DNA of 64,000 bases from Lactobacillus amylovorus DSM 20531 (GTDB taxonomy: Bacteria; Bacillota; Bacilli; Lactobacillales; Lactobacillaceae): positions 930,001 through 994,000 of the forward strand of contig NZ_CP017706.1 in NCBI RefSeq assembly GCF_002706375.1, written 5' to 3'. The notes below the pieces were generated by a model. It had not been told where the DNA came from, searched no databases, and saw nothing but the letters and a program-made list of their open reading frames with translations. How positions within the stretch are numbered: position 1 is the stretch's first letter; each line of letters opens with the position of its first letter. The position numbers and the translations under genes are program-made. Below are positions 1 to 10,056 of the stretch, one piece after another.

Positions 1-846
<846 letters not shown>

Positions 847-875
847 AGAAAAACGGTTTTAGTCAACCGTTTAAT

Positions 876-1979
876 TTAATTTTTAGGTGCATGGTAGGTA
901 AATTCATATGGATCTGACCATTCACCTACTGGTGTTTTGTCTGCATCGATTTGACCACGATAAGTGTCACTATTTATGCCACGTACACGCACTAAATATG
1001 TTTGTCCATCAACTGGCTTAAAAGTCATGCCGTATGAAGGATTATGAAAAACTGGATCAGTTACTATTGTTGTGCTTGTACCTAATGCTTGACCTACAAG
1101 TCTTTCATTTTGGAATGGAATACCAATAGTGGCATTACCGTTAGTTGCCTTTTGGGTGAACATTAATTCATATTTCTTGGCATTATCCGCTTGAGCTACA
1201 TTAACTCGTACAGCATCCTTTTCATCGGTAACTGATTCAATCTTAGATGCACTTGGGACAGTATCACTACCATCTTCAATCTTGAAATCAAAGTTATACC
1301 GACCACGTAGATTAGACAATCTTACTGTATAAGTACCTTGAGGCAAATTGTAAACAATTTTTTGGCGCTTGTCCTTAGTAAAGATGTTCAATGGATAGCC
1401 GTTACTATTAAGTTCCCAGCGCAAACTGTAATATTGGTAATGGCCTGGGTAGATTGGCAAAGCATTAACGTCAAAAGTTACTTTGGAAGGCTCATCCAAT
1501 TTAAACGTATAAGCATCAGTTTCATCGTAGTTGTAGAAGCCTAGCATCCCCTTGATATGATCACCACTCTTGATTTCCATTGGATGATTTACATCATTGA
1601 CGTTCTTCTTAGTCTCAACTACTGTTTCAAAATCTTTGCGAATCTTAGTTAAATTCGTAAAGTTAGAGTTAACGCTAGCCGTATTAGTTGGGGTTAAATA
1701 ATAGTTACCCTTGCGCAAATAAAATACTTGGTTCTTGCTTGAACCATAGTTGGCAATTTTATTGCGTGAACTATTGGTCATCGTAAACTTAGCATTACCG
1801 TTAATTCGGACACGACCAGCTGCATTAATGTAAAAATGATATTTTTGGCCTTTTTGTAAAGTTTGTCGTTGGCCAATTACCATGTTTGGTTTGCTTGCAG
1901 CATTAACTGGAGTAGTCATAAAAGCTAAACCAGCAGCACTAGCAAGTGCCATTGCTAAAATTCTCTTCATTGTTTTCAC
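876..1979 (-). CDS. Secreted protein of unknown function
   Basis: The 367-residue product starts with a clear Sec signal peptide, ending around VNAAS near residue 28, and is otherwise soluble. The middle, with repeated YHFYINAAGRVRI-like and DAYTFKLDEPSKVTF-like segments, resembles the small beta-sandwich pre-peptidase type. The last 130 residues (KIESVTDEKDAVRVNVAQADNAKKYEL onward in the protein) look like a fibronectin III-type fold. There is no LPXTG signal, SLAP domain or catalytic motif that I recognise. It is therefore probably released or loosely wall-associated. It lies between the tyrS T-box and an LTA-synthase-like gene. The function is unknown. Confidence 0.8.
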   Translation of the reverse strand: MKTMKRILAMALASAAGLAFMTTPVNAASKPNMVIGQRQTLQKGQKYHFYINAAGRVRINGNAKFTMTNSSRNKIANYGSSKNQVFYLRKGNYYLTPTNTASVNSNFTNLTKIRKDFETVVETKKNVNDVNHPMEIKSGDHIKGMLGFYNYDETDAYTFKLDEPSKVTFDVNALPIYPGHYQYYSLRWELNSNGYPLNIFTKDKRQKIVYNLPQGTYTVRLSNLRGRYNFDFKIEDGSDTVPSASKIESVTDEKDAVRVNVAQADNAKKYELMFTQKATNGNATIGIPFQNERLVGQALGTSTTIVTDPVFHNPSYGMTFKPVDGQTYLVRVRGINSDTYRGQIDADKTPVGEWSDPYEFTYHAPKN

Positions 1980-2023
1980 CTTTTAATCTTTATACTCATA
2001 TCTATTATTTTATCATTACATAA

Positions 2024-2058
2024 ACAAAAAGGACTAAAGCAGTGCTCTAGTCCTTTTC
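2024..2058 (-). terminator. Rho-independent terminator of the LTA-synthase-like gene
   Basis: GGACTAAAGCAGTGCTCTAGTCC at 2031-2053 folds into a hairpin. On the minus strand it is followed by a T run, and it lies directly after the stop of the gene ending at 2068. Confidence 0.85.
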
Positions 2059-2067
2059 TTATTTATT

Positions 2068-5058
2068 TTAATTGTTCATCTTGTAGAAGCCCTTAGCCTT
2101 CAAACCATAAGCTTGACCAGCGGTCATATCATATTGAACCATTTCGTAATCGTTCAATATAGCTTGTTGTTCTGAAGTCAACTTCTTAGGATCTACAAAG
2201 TGACCCTTTTGGTCAACCAATTGGAAGCCCTTGTCACCATTGAAGTTAATGGTAATTGCAGGAAGCTTCTCGTGAACTTCAGTCAAAAGCGCTTGGTAAG
2301 GAGTTACCTTAGTGTTTGTTTGTTCAAGCATCATAGCAGTGAAGTCACTAGTGTTGACGAAGTTAGTGTTGTGGGTCAACTTGTTCTTAGCACCATGTTC
2401 TCTTGCGTACTTGTTTGAGTAAATGAAGTAGCGAGTTGAGTGCATTTGAACTGGATACTTGCCAGTGTAGTTTTGTGACAAGATGCTTGGGTAGTGGTCA
2501 CCGTAGAAGACAATAGTAATTGGCTTCTTGATCTTATCGATTTGACCAATAAACTTCTTAACTGCCTTGTCGGTGTATTGCGTACCCTTGATGTAAGTTG
2601 CCATTTGTTCACGAACGGCAGCAGTGTTGAAGAGTTCACCAGATACCTTGCCCATGTATTCGTTGTTTGGATACCAGTTGTTGTAAGGCATGTGGTTTTG
2701 AATTGAGATCAAGTTAATGAATTGACCACCCTTCATGCTGTTGATTTGTTTCAAACCGTTAGCATAAGCAGTGAAGTCAGAGTTGTAAGTACTCTTACCA
2801 AGTTTCTTTTGATCAATGATCTTGTATTTAGAACCAAGGTAAACGAACTTGTTAAACTTAAATCTCTTGTAGTCTTCTATTCTTGAGTAGTAAGTACCAA
2901 TGAATGGATGAACAGCTGACTTGTAGTTGAAGTCCATACCAATGGTTGGGTAGAAGTCGTAGTTTGGTACGATTTGTACATATGGAGTCAAGGTTGACTT
3001 GAACATACCCATGTTGAATCCGGTCAAAGTTTCCCATTCCATGTTGGCAGTACCACCACCGTAACCGGCACTAAGCATGCTACCGTATGTGGCACGTTTC
3101 TTCATTGATTGGATAAACTTAACTGGGTTTGGAGTTTTTGGATCAATCTTAATTGTTGGGAAAGTATATGGATCAACAAAACTTTCACTCAAGTTGTAGA
3201 CAATAGTTTGATCCTTTAAAGTATTCTTTCTTGTCTTGTTAATTTTATCAGCAAGTTTGCTGTACTTTTGGTCCAAATGCTTGATTGTAGATTCTGAATA
3301 GTTGGCTGGCTTGTTCATAATTTGCAAGTCGAAGTAGTTCAAGAAGTTCAATAATGGACCGTTAATTTGAATATCACGTTCAGGGTTTCTGAATGATTGC
3401 TTGTTGTCAAAACCACGGTTGATGTGGTAGATCATACCGCCATCGTGGTTAAAGCGCATTGGTGTCATGAATAAGAGCAAGCTGAGTAATGCCCAAATAC
3501 CACGACGTTTCCATGAACCCTTTTTCTTAATTGGAAACTTGATTTCAAGGAAGACACATAATGCAATGATAATGACCAATGCAACGGCAACCATAATGAC
3601 TGTCTTTTGACCAACCATTGGAAGCAAGGTCTTCCAGTTTACGATTTCGTCAATTTCGGTTGGGTAAATTGGTTCACCACGAAGGTTCAATTTAATCTTG
3701 TTGGCAATAGCCCAACCAATAGTAATTACGCTGACTAAAACTGTTGAAGTCCAGTAACGCGTAGTAATGAAGTAGAAGATCGCAAACATTGCATCGAGGA
3801 AGATAGCCGTCAAAATGATGGCGAAGAATCTAGTCCCGAGCAAGAAGATAACTGCGTTGATGTCTGTAGCAGTAGTAATTTGAATACGTAAATTGTCTGA
3901 TTCGATCAAGAATGAGACGAAACTCAAGATGTAGAACCAACCCCAAGTAAGAAGTCTTACTCTGTTTTCTACAACCCAAGCAGTAAACTTGCCCCAGAGA
4001 TCTTCGACAATTTGCGCCAGATTATCATGTTTATTAAAGAATGTAATTGCATTTTTGACCGGCTTAAATTTGAACAGATATCGTTCATACAGATAGTCCA
4101 AAATAAAGGCCGCAATCGTCATGATGATAATCATCAAGAACTTGTTAAATCCGGCGCTGTTAGTGAAGCGGAATGATCTTACAAAGCCGCCGATAATTGG
4201 GGCATCCATAAAGATTACAACCGGAATAAAGAAGCGCATTTCCTTAGCAGAGAAACTAACGATTACTTTTCTAAAAATCAAAAATGCGGCAAGAACCATT
4301 AAGAATAGAAATGGTGATGTAACGTTGCTTAAGAATCTTGGATTCCAAGAATAAACACCACTACGACCAGATAAACGTTGGTACCAGTAAACACCGTTAA
4401 ATCCGGGAACACCGATGAACATTACAAAGAATGATACGATGCCGGCACCAATCGTCCAGCCAAATACCTTCTTAGGGATTTTGACATTAGCTAAAAACAT
4501 ACCCCATGCGAAGTACAAGATTAGGTAAACACCATAGATGGAGTAGTTGAAAATCATTGTACCAGCGTTAGTGGCAAATCCTACCAAAGTCAATGCACTA
4601 AGCAAAAGCAAGTTTTGCTTAGTAGTAATGCGATGTTGCAGTTCATAGATGTATGGCTGAGCCAACATACTGAAGATTAATCCAGCAAGTAGTACTGATG
4701 TACTAGTTAGTACTGGGAAAAATACGCCCCACAACTTCCACATATTAAAGCTGCCTGGTCGCTTCATAAAGTTGACCAAATACAGCAACACTAGTGTGAC
4801 AACTGCCATAATCCAGAATCTGAAAGCCTCAGTTGGATGGACCTTCTTCTTGCTGTAGACAGCCCCAAAGACCATTGGCACAAGCACCATCGTGCTGCAG
4901 TCTAGCAGTCCAGGGATGTATCTCATTAAAGTGCTGAGTGGAAGTCTACCAAACAGGCTACTCCATGAGAACATTTGCACTAGCATGAAAAATGCTGCCA
5001 CAATTATACAGATAATTTGGACAACACCTAGTGATTTTTTTTTCTTAATCTCACTCAT
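2068..5058 (-). CDS. LTA-synthase-like membrane phosphoglycerol transferase (sulfatase fold)
   Basis: This large polytopic membrane protein (996 residues) has roughly a dozen or more hydrophobic segments over residues 1-560. An extracellular alkaline-phosphatase/sulfatase-type domain follows. The catalytic-domain hallmarks are SESF near residue 624, the GGGTANMEWE segment near 670 whose Thr fits the nucleophile, and YGDHYP near 853. Family members move glycerol-phosphate units onto teichoic acid or membrane glycolipids. The N-terminal membrane part is far longer than the five helices of classical LtaS, so the exact polymer or acceptor is uncertain. It is followed closely upstream by plsY and an LCP gene on the same strand, making this a lipid/teichoic-acid envelope cluster. 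Confidence 0.85.
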   Translation of the reverse strand: MSEIKKKKSLGVVQIICIIVAAFFMLVQMFSWSSLFGRLPLSTLMRYIPGLLDCSTMVLVPMVFGAVYSKKKVHPTEAFRFWIMAVVTLVLLYLVNFMKRPGSFNMWKLWGVFFPVLTSTSVLLAGLIFSMLAQPYIYELQHRITTKQNLLLLSALTLVGFATNAGTMIFNYSIYGVYLILYFAWGMFLANVKIPKKVFGWTIGAGIVSFFVMFIGVPGFNGVYWYQRLSGRSGVYSWNPRFLSNVTSPFLFLMVLAAFLIFRKVIVSFSAKEMRFFIPVVIFMDAPIIGGFVRSFRFTNSAGFNKFLMIIIMTIAAFILDYLYERYLFKFKPVKNAITFFNKHDNLAQIVEDLWGKFTAWVVENRVRLLTWGWFYILSFVSFLIESDNLRIQITTATDINAVIFLLGTRFFAIILTAIFLDAMFAIFYFITTRYWTSTVLVSVITIGWAIANKIKLNLRGEPIYPTEIDEIVNWKTLLPMVGQKTVIMVAVALVIIIALCVFLEIKFPIKKKGSWKRRGIWALLSLLLFMTPMRFNHDGGMIYHINRGFDNKQSFRNPERDIQINGPLLNFLNYFDLQIMNKPANYSESTIKHLDQKYSKLADKINKTRKNTLKDQTIVYNLSESFVDPYTFPTIKIDPKTPNPVKFIQSMKKRATYGSMLSAGYGGGTANMEWETLTGFNMGMFKSTLTPYVQIVPNYDFYPTIGMDFNYKSAVHPFIGTYYSRIEDYKRFKFNKFVYLGSKYKIIDQKKLGKSTYNSDFTAYANGLKQINSMKGGQFINLISIQNHMPYNNWYPNNEYMGKVSGELFNTAAVREQMATYIKGTQYTDKAVKKFIGQIDKIKKPITIVFYGDHYPSILSQNYTGKYPVQMHSTRYFIYSNKYAREHGAKNKLTHNTNFVNTSDFTAMMLEQTNTKVTPYQALLTEVHEKLPAITINFNGDKGFQLVDQKGHFVDPKKLTSEQQAILNDYEMVQYDMTAGQAYGLKAKGFYKMNN

Positions 5059-5099
5059 TTTCTTAGTCTATGTCCTTACTAAAAAATTCTTTTTTGCCA

Positions 5100-5720
5100 T
5101 TACTTACTCTTGATCCCCAGCTTCTTCTTGATCGAGTATAAAATATCGACCTTCTTGCCGTGTCCGGTAAAGAAATCTACAATATCCTTCCAAAACTTGA
5201 AGACCATGATTAAAGTAATCACCATGAAGATAATTCCTGCCTCTTGGTTTTGCAGAAATTCATAAACACTGAATAAAAGCATAAACACTAAAGGCGGAAT
5301 CGTCAAATTTTGCATGATTGCTGTCAGCACGAGGGCCACCAGCAATGTCGCAAAACCAGCCTTCCAATCATAGAACACTGTGATCTGAGCTGCAACCGCA
5401 ACTCCCTTGCCGCCTTGGAAATGATTCCAGAATGGGAAGCAATGTCCTAAAATCAAGCCTAGTCCGGCAAAAGCAATATTAATGTGACCTGGAAAAGCAA
5501 AGTAAACAATAAATAAGGCAATTAAGCTTTTAAGCAAATCACCGAGACATGTTAAGATGCCCCATTTTTTACCAAAAACAGCACCCATATTGGCTGTTCC
5601 AGGATTATGTGAACCATATTGAGTAGGATTTATTTTCAAAAAGATTTTTCCGACAACCATCGCAGTCAGAAAATTACCAAAGAGATAACCGATCAGCGTC
5701 GCATAAATAGGCGTCATCAA
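5100..5720 (-). CDS. plsY: Acyl-phosphate:glycerol-3-phosphate acyltransferase PlsY
   Basis: PlsY transfers an acyl group from acyl-phosphate to glycerol-3-phosphate, the first step of phosphatidic acid synthesis at the membrane. The 206-residue protein has five or six hydrophobic segments. It carries the family signatures GSHNPGTANMGAVFG near residue 37 and HCFPFWNHFQGGKGVA near residue 100. Length is usual for the family. The ATG overlaps the stop of the upstream LCP gene by four bases (ATGA), so the two are translationally coupled. A separate housekeeping plsY may exist elsewhere; this cannot be judged here. Confidence 0.93.
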   Translation of the reverse strand: MMTPIYATLIGYLFGNFLTAMVVGKIFLKINPTQYGSHNPGTANMGAVFGKKWGILTCLGDLLKSLIALFIVYFAFPGHINIAFAGLGLILGHCFPFWNHFQGGKGVAVAAQITVFYDWKAGFATLLVALVLTAIMQNLTIPPLVFMLLFSVYEFLQNQEAGIIFMVITLIMVFKFWKDIVDFFTGHGKKVDILYSIKKKLGIKSK

Positions 5721-6814
5721 TTATCATCATCTCCCGTGTAGTCATAAATATGGTAGTCTTGCGTCTTACCGCTCTTGAAACTAAAGCCATGAGCAATATT
5801 GCGCTTATTTTGGTAAGTTTCGTTATTGCTGATGGTTTCTTTTTCAAGACCTAGTTCTGTGCGAACCTTATTAGAAATTCGTTGCAATTCACTGGTTGGC
5901 TGTACTTGATATGCGGCATCGTCGATCATCGCATTATAGCCGTGCAAGTAGTCACTAGTAGACGTCTTGGCACAGCCACGATAATTCGTCGCGATCTGTT
6001 GCAAAGCGCTGAATGGCAAGTTAGTCCGCACGTTACTTGAAACTGACGTTAAGATTGAATCCAAGTTTGAAAGCGAGCTGACAGAGATAGCCTTTTTAAT
6101 CAAAGTCGTAATAACTTGACGCTGTCTTTCTTGTCTGCCGTAGTCGCCTCGTGGATCATCGTAACGCATTCTTGAATAGGCCAGTGCACCAGCACCACCC
6201 ATGTGCGTTAACTTACCCTTCTTAAAGATATAACCGCCATATTCAAAACTGAGCGTTGGCCGAATGTTAATACCACCAACATAACGGATCATCTTCATGA
6301 TTCCGCCCATGTTAACCACGGCATAATACTTAATCGGCACATTAATCAATTTCGAAACGCTGTCCATTGACATCTTGGCACCGCCGAATTCATACGCGGC
6401 ATTGATCTTTTCAGTTTGGAAAGAATCGGCACCAATCATCTGTGCCATCGTATCACGCGGAATAGAAATCAGCGTGTAGCGCTTCTTTGCAGGGTTAACT
6501 ACAGCTAAAATCATGGTATCGGTTCTACCCCGCTTCTCCGTTCTATCCAAGGCGCCGGTATCCGTACCCATCAGTAAAACGGCAAAATGTTTCTTTCCAT
6601 TAAATTCACCTGTAGTTTTCACTGCAGTATGGGGATCATAGGTCTTATCAACTGCATTCTTCGTTTTAAAGTAAACAGAAGTAAAGTACGCAATTGCTGC
6701 GCCAACTGCAGCTAGCACAACTAAACCAACAATCCGCGGCCAAATGTGGTATTTTCGATATTTATGATTTTGCACTCGCGTGCTTTTCGGATGATATTGT
6801 CTTTTTTTCTCCAT
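5717..6814 (-). CDS. LytR-CpsA-Psr (LCP) family phosphotransferase
   Basis: LCP proteins attach teichoic acids or polysaccharides from lipid carriers to peptidoglycan on the outer face of the membrane. The 365-residue protein has a basic cytoplasmic N terminus and one transmembrane segment at about residues 26-48. The LCP domain follows, with LLMGTDTG near 82, the RGRTDTMI segment near 94 and SIPRDTM near 116. These acidic and arginine residues bind the pyrophosphate of the lipid donor. The gene overlaps plsY and lies in the same operon as the LTA-synthase-like gene. Which glycopolymer it handles is not visible. Confidence 0.93.
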   Translation of the reverse strand: MEKKRQYHPKSTRVQNHKYRKYHIWPRIVGLVVLAAVGAAIAYFTSVYFKTKNAVDKTYDPHTAVKTTGEFNGKKHFAVLLMGTDTGALDRTEKRGRTDTMILAVVNPAKKRYTLISIPRDTMAQMIGADSFQTEKINAAYEFGGAKMSMDSVSKLINVPIKYYAVVNMGGIMKMIRYVGGINIRPTLSFEYGGYIFKKGKLTHMGGAGALAYSRMRYDDPRGDYGRQERQRQVITTLIKKAISVSSLSNLDSILTSVSSNVRTNLPFSALQQIATNYRGCAKTSTSDYLHGYNAMIDDAAYQVQPTSELQRISNKVRTELGLEKETISNNETYQNKRNIAHGFSFKSGKTQDYHIYDYTGDDDN

Positions 6815-6848
6815 AAGTCATACCTATATGTAAATTCACATTGAGTGT

Positions 6849-6854
6849 ATTATA
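6849..6854 (-). promoter_or_regulatory. Extended -10 promoter element for the LCP-plsY operon
   Basis: On the minus strand TGTTATAAT gives a perfect -10 hexamer (6849-6854) with the extended TGn. It lies about 35 bases before the LCP start. No good -35 is seen, as expected for an extended -10 promoter. Confidence 0.6.
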
Positions 6855-6915
6855 ACAAAAAAGGCAAATCATCGCTGACCTGCTTCCTATATCTTATTAA
6901 AATCGTTACTTATTT

Positions 6916-7476
6916 TTACTTCAAAGTCAAGTTTAAAGCAAAAGTCTTGCTACTTTCTGCTTCAAGCTTGATCTCATCAATAAATGCGGTAACATGATCT
7001 TCTTCTACATTTAATTTAAAATCAGTTGAAGCAACATCAATTTCATGTTTTCCATTATTTAAACTAATTTTGTTAATCCCCTCTTCAGTAGGCCAATTAT
7101 TTGGTAGAACAAAACCTAATGAAAATGGCATTTCTTTATGCGAAGAGTTCTTTAGAAAAAAGGTTATCTCGACTTGATTGCCCTCTAAGGCATATGTAGT
7201 CATCACTTCAAAGTGATACGGGAATTTCTTATAGCTTTCCGGTGTATCAATTAAAGTCAAACTCACTCGAGTATCGCCTTTATCAACGACAGTCCAAGGC
7301 ATTTTGCTGGCCCAGTCATTATCATGATTGATCACTGGAAAAGCAATTGCCGTACCCTCTTTAGTCCCTTCTTCGCCGAGATAATCATAATTATCAGTTA
7401 CTGATATTAAGTGGGCCACCATGGCCCCATTCTCATCGACAGAGACTTGAAAGAGAGAATCATCAATTGTTTGCAT
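6916..7476 (-). CDS. Short galactose-mutarotase-like (aldose 1-epimerase fold) protein
   Basis: The 186-residue product shows the beta-rich pattern of the galactose mutarotase-like superfamily: GTAIAFPVINH near 41, MPWTVVDKGDTRVSL near 59, then HFEVMTTYALEGNQVEITFFLKN around 92. It is much shorter than true mutarotases (about 290-340 residues). The usual catalytic His/Glu pair cannot be placed with confidence. It may be a trimmed carbohydrate-binding relative. The ATG is preceded by GGGAG seven bases upstream. It is monocistronic, between the LCP operon and pcp. Confidence 0.65.
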   Translation of the reverse strand: MQTIDDSLFQVSVDENGAMVAHLISVTDNYDYLGEEGTKEGTAIAFPVINHDNDWASKMPWTVVDKGDTRVSLTLIDTPESYKKFPYHFEVMTTYALEGNQVEITFFLKNSSHKEMPFSLGFVLPNNWPTEEGINKISLNNGKHEIDVASTDFKLNVEEDHVTAFIDEIKLEAESSKTFALNLTLK

Positions 7477-7539
7477 ATTTTTCTCCCAACTTTAATTCCA
7501 AAGACAAAAATAGCACTTGAAAGGGGTCACTGTCAATTT

Positions 7540-8142
7540 TTAGTCAGCTACTGCCACTTTAATGGAAGCGGTTAGCCCTTCTACCATATCACTTAAATTC
7601 ATGGATGGACGACGACCATTTTTCGCTTGGCTAGGCAAAAATGGAATGTGAATGAAGCCGGCTTTTAGGTTAGGAAATTCGCGTGCGCGCATGTATTGCA
7701 CCTCGTAGAAAAGGTGGTTGCAGACGTACGTGCCAGCGGAATTTGAAACTTCGGCAGGGATGCCTATTTTTCTCATGGCAGTGACCATCTTTTTAATTGG
7801 CAATTGGGTGAAGTAACCGTCGGCACCATCTGCTTCAATTTTGCCTTCTTTTGGACCCTTGCCTGAATTATCGGGAGTTGAGCCCGCTTGAAAATTAATG
7901 GCAATTCTTTCAGGTGTAATGGCAGCTCGGCCACCTGCTTGGCCGACGTTGATGACCATGTCTGGTTGATATTTTGTTATTGCTTCTTTAACTACCTTGG
8001 CGCTTTGATAAAAAATCGTCGGTACTTCTAGTTTAATGATTTGATTGCCGTCGATTTCATCTGGCAGCTTCTTTACGGCTTCGATAGCCGGATTAATTTT
8101 TTCACCGCCAAAAGGATCGAATCCAGTTACTAAGATTTTCAT
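7540..8142 (-). CDS. pcp: Pyrrolidone-carboxylate peptidase (pyroglutamyl peptidase I)
   Basis: This cytoplasmic cysteine peptidase (C15) removes N-terminal pyroglutamate from peptides. I start it at the ATG at 8142, which begins [13 protein letters not shown] and has an AGAGG just upstream. A longer frame to 8211 lacks a better site. The 200-residue length fits the family. Catalytic residues are visible: Glu near 78 (PERIAINF), Cys near 141 in [12 protein letters not shown], and His near 168 in FIHIPFLP. It fits the strongly proteolytic lifestyle of dairy lactobacilli. Confidence 0.95.
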   Translation of the reverse strand: MKILVTGFDPFGGEKINPAIEAVKKLPDEIDGNQIIKLEVPTIFYQSAKVVKEAITKYQPDMVINVGQAGGRAAITPERIAINFQAGSTPDNSGKGPKEGKIEADGADGYFTQLPIKKMVTAMRKIGIPAEVSNSAGTYVCNHLFYEVQYMRAREFPNLKAGFIHIPFLPSQAKNGRRPSMNLSDMVEGLTASIKVAVAD

Positions 8143-8256
8143 AATTTTTGCCTCTTTCTTAGAAAAAAATGGCAGTTTTTCTTTGTTTATAATATAATAT
8201 ACTTGTTTCAAAAAATATGAAATAGAATAATATATTAAAATTTTTGGAGCAAGTTG

Positions 8257-8307
8257 ATGAAAATGGGCATCCCTTCCGGGGATGTCTTTTTTTACCCTAA
8301 AAAATAA
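8257..8307 (+). other. Candidate small plus-strand transcript with a 16-codon ORF and hairpin
   Basis: In the gap between two minus-strand genes, the plus strand carries GGAG at 8246-8249, then an ATG seven bases later, opening a 16-residue ORF ([16 protein letters not shown]). Inside it is a strong hairpin, CATCCCTTCCGGGGATG (8268-8284), followed by a run of seven T. A possible promoter is TTGTTT at 8203-8208 with 17 bases to AATAAT at 8226-8231. It is either a terminated small RNA or a tiny peptide gene whose hairpin ends the transcript inside the ORF. Neither reading is proven. Confidence 0.35.
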
Positions 8308-8331
8308 AAGAACTCCGAAAATTCGAAGTCC
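8303..8331 (-). terminator. Terminator of gpmA
   Basis: On the minus strand GGACTTCGAATTTTCGGAG at 8310-8331 folds back on itself and is followed by a T-rich tract, 27 bases after the gpmA stop. Confidence 0.7.
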
Positions 8332-8357
8332 TTTTTGTGTGAATAACCACTATTTAA

Positions 8358-9050
8358 TTAGTCGTCCAACTTTTCCTTGTTAACAACATCAAGGTTTTCG
8401 TCGAATGTGTAAACAACTGGTTCACCAGTCTTCATTTCGAGGTTCATGATGTCGTCGTCAGAAATGTTTTCGATGTACTTAGTCAAAGCACGAAGTGAGT
8501 TACCGTGAGCTGCGATAATTACATTCTTGCCGTCAAGTAAGTCTGGAGCAATGTGATCTTCCCAGAATGGCATTACACGGTCAAGACATACGTGTAAGTT
8601 TTCTGCCTTAGGCACGATGTGTGGGTCCAAGTTTGCGTAACGACGGTCGTGAGCTTGGCTGTACTTGTTGTCGTCATCAATAGCTGGTGGCAAAACATCG
8701 TATGAACGACGCCAAATGTGAACTTGTTCATCGCCGTACTTTTCAGCAGTCTTCTTCTTGTTCAAACCTTGAAGAGCACCGTAGTGACGTTCGTTAAGTC
8801 TCCAGGTCTTAGTTTCTGGAATCCAAAGTTGGCCACTTTCTTCAAGTGCGTAGTGCAAAGTCTTGATAGCACGAGTTAATAATGAAGTGTAAGCTTGGTC
8901 AAATTCAAGACCGTGTTCCTTGATTAAACGACCAGCCTTCTTAGCTTCTTCAACACCTTTTTCTGAAAGGTTAACGTCAACCCAACCAGTAAATTGGTTT
9001 GAAAGGTTCCATTCACTTTGACCGTGACGGATTAAAACTAATTTTGACAT
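8358..9050 (-). CDS. gpmA: 2,3-bisphosphoglycerate-dependent phosphoglycerate mutase
   Basis: GpmA interconverts 3- and 2-phosphoglycerate in glycolysis. The 230-residue cytoplasmic enzyme opens with the histidine phosphatase motif [10 protein letters not shown], where the His is the phosphohistidine. It carries [24 protein letters not shown] with the catalytic Glu near 88, and a second catalytic His near 183 in [11 protein letters not shown]. Length and motifs are exactly those of the cofactor-dependent type. Codon use is that of a highly expressed gene. A -10-like TAAAAT lies about 45 bases upstream. Confidence 0.97.
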   Translation of the reverse strand: MSKLVLIRHGQSEWNLSNQFTGWVDVNLSEKGVEEAKKAGRLIKEHGLEFDQAYTSLLTRAIKTLHYALEESGQLWIPETKTWRLNERHYGALQGLNKKKTAEKYGDEQVHIWRRSYDVLPPAIDDDNKYSQAHDRRYANLDPHIVPKAENLHVCLDRVMPFWEDHIAPDLLDGKNVIIAAHGNSLRALTKYIENISDDDIMNLEMKTGEPVVYTFDENLDVVNKEKLDD

Positions 9051-9218
9051 GAAATATCTCCTTTTAAATTCAATGTTTCACCCATATTTTACACATTTCG
9101 CAGTTTTTTTCATAGAGATATGACAAAAAAACATTAATTTTTAGACATTGTTTCAAATATTTACCCTTTTGTGCTAACTTAGAACAGAAAATATTAATCA
9201 AAAAAGAAGTGCGGAATT

Positions 9219-9983
9219 ATGGTATTCAAAAATAAAAAAATTATCATCGGCCTCATTGGCATTTTTGTCTTGCTGTTAGCAGGCTGTTCAAATAATAAAT
9301 CTACTACTAAAAAAGAAAATACTTTGCCAAGTGCCAAAACGATTTTGACTAAGGCGCAAAAGACCAAGTTCGATTCGATGCATACTACTTGGAACGAAAC
9401 TGAAAATGGGCAAACGATTCAAAAAGCAGAAGCTCAATACGTTAAGGATCCAACAGTCATCTACGCTAATGTGGCCACAGCTTCCAACCACTATAAGATG
9501 TGGATTGAAGGTAAAAACAACTACATCCAAATGAAAGGCACCAGTTCTAGTCACTGGTTTAAGACCAAACTAGGCAAAAGCAGTTCATATGCTGTATTAA
9601 CAGACAGTTTAGACAACATGCTTGATCCATTCGTTGCTACCAGCAAGAGTTTTAAAGTTAAACCAAATGGCAACGATTATGTCCTCTCTTATAAAGGAAA
9701 CAATAAGAAAATTTGGAATGCCATCGTCTCCGATTCTGCGATCACGGCTTTGATCGGCATCGATTTAGACAACGTGAAACCAATCAACAACGAAATTTTG
9801 ATCGACGTTGATAAGAGCTACCACATCACTGATGTGAAGGTGGTTTCTACCTATAAAGATGAAGGCACAAAGAGAACCTTTACCATGAATGCTGATCAAA
9901 TTGACCAGATCAAGAACTTAGAGGTTCCTGCCAATGTTAAAAAAGGCGCAGTCGATTTAGGAAAAATGAGCACGAACAATTAA
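9219..9983 (+). CDS. Lipoprotein of unknown function (paralogue of the next gene)
   Basis: The 254-residue product has a lipoprotein signal peptide with the lipobox LLAGC, cysteine near residue 23, so it should be anchored to the outer face of the membrane. The rest is a soluble beta-rich domain with the order TILTKAQK, MHTTWNETENG, MWIEGKNNYIQ and DVDKSYHITDV. It resembles the LolA/LppX-like fold proteins annotated DUF6612 in Firmicutes, but that is by impression only. A terminator separates it from a second lipoprotein gene of the same design. Confidence 0.8.
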   Translation: MVFKNKKIIIGLIGIFVLLLAGCSNNKSTTKKENTLPSAKTILTKAQKTKFDSMHTTWNETENGQTIQKAEAQYVKDPTVIYANVATASNHYKMWIEGKNNYIQMKGTSSSHWFKTKLGKSSSYAVLTDSLDNMLDPFVATSKSFKVKPNGNDYVLSYKGNNKKIWNAIVSDSAITALIGIDLDNVKPINNEILIDVDKSYHITDVKVVSTYKDEGTKRTFTMNADQIDQIKNLEVPANVKKGAVDLGKMSTNN

Positions 9984-9988
9984 TACTA

Positions 9989-10018
9989 AGTCCGAATCCG
10001 AAGAGATTCGGGCTTTTT
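9989..10018 (+). terminator. Terminator after the first lipoprotein gene
   Basis: CCGAATCCGAAGAGATTCGGG at 9991-10011 folds into a stem-loop followed by a T run. It isolates the gene from the next one. Confidence 0.9.
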
Positions 10019-10056
10019 TCGTATATAATAATAGGTGTAACTATAGGAGAAAAATC

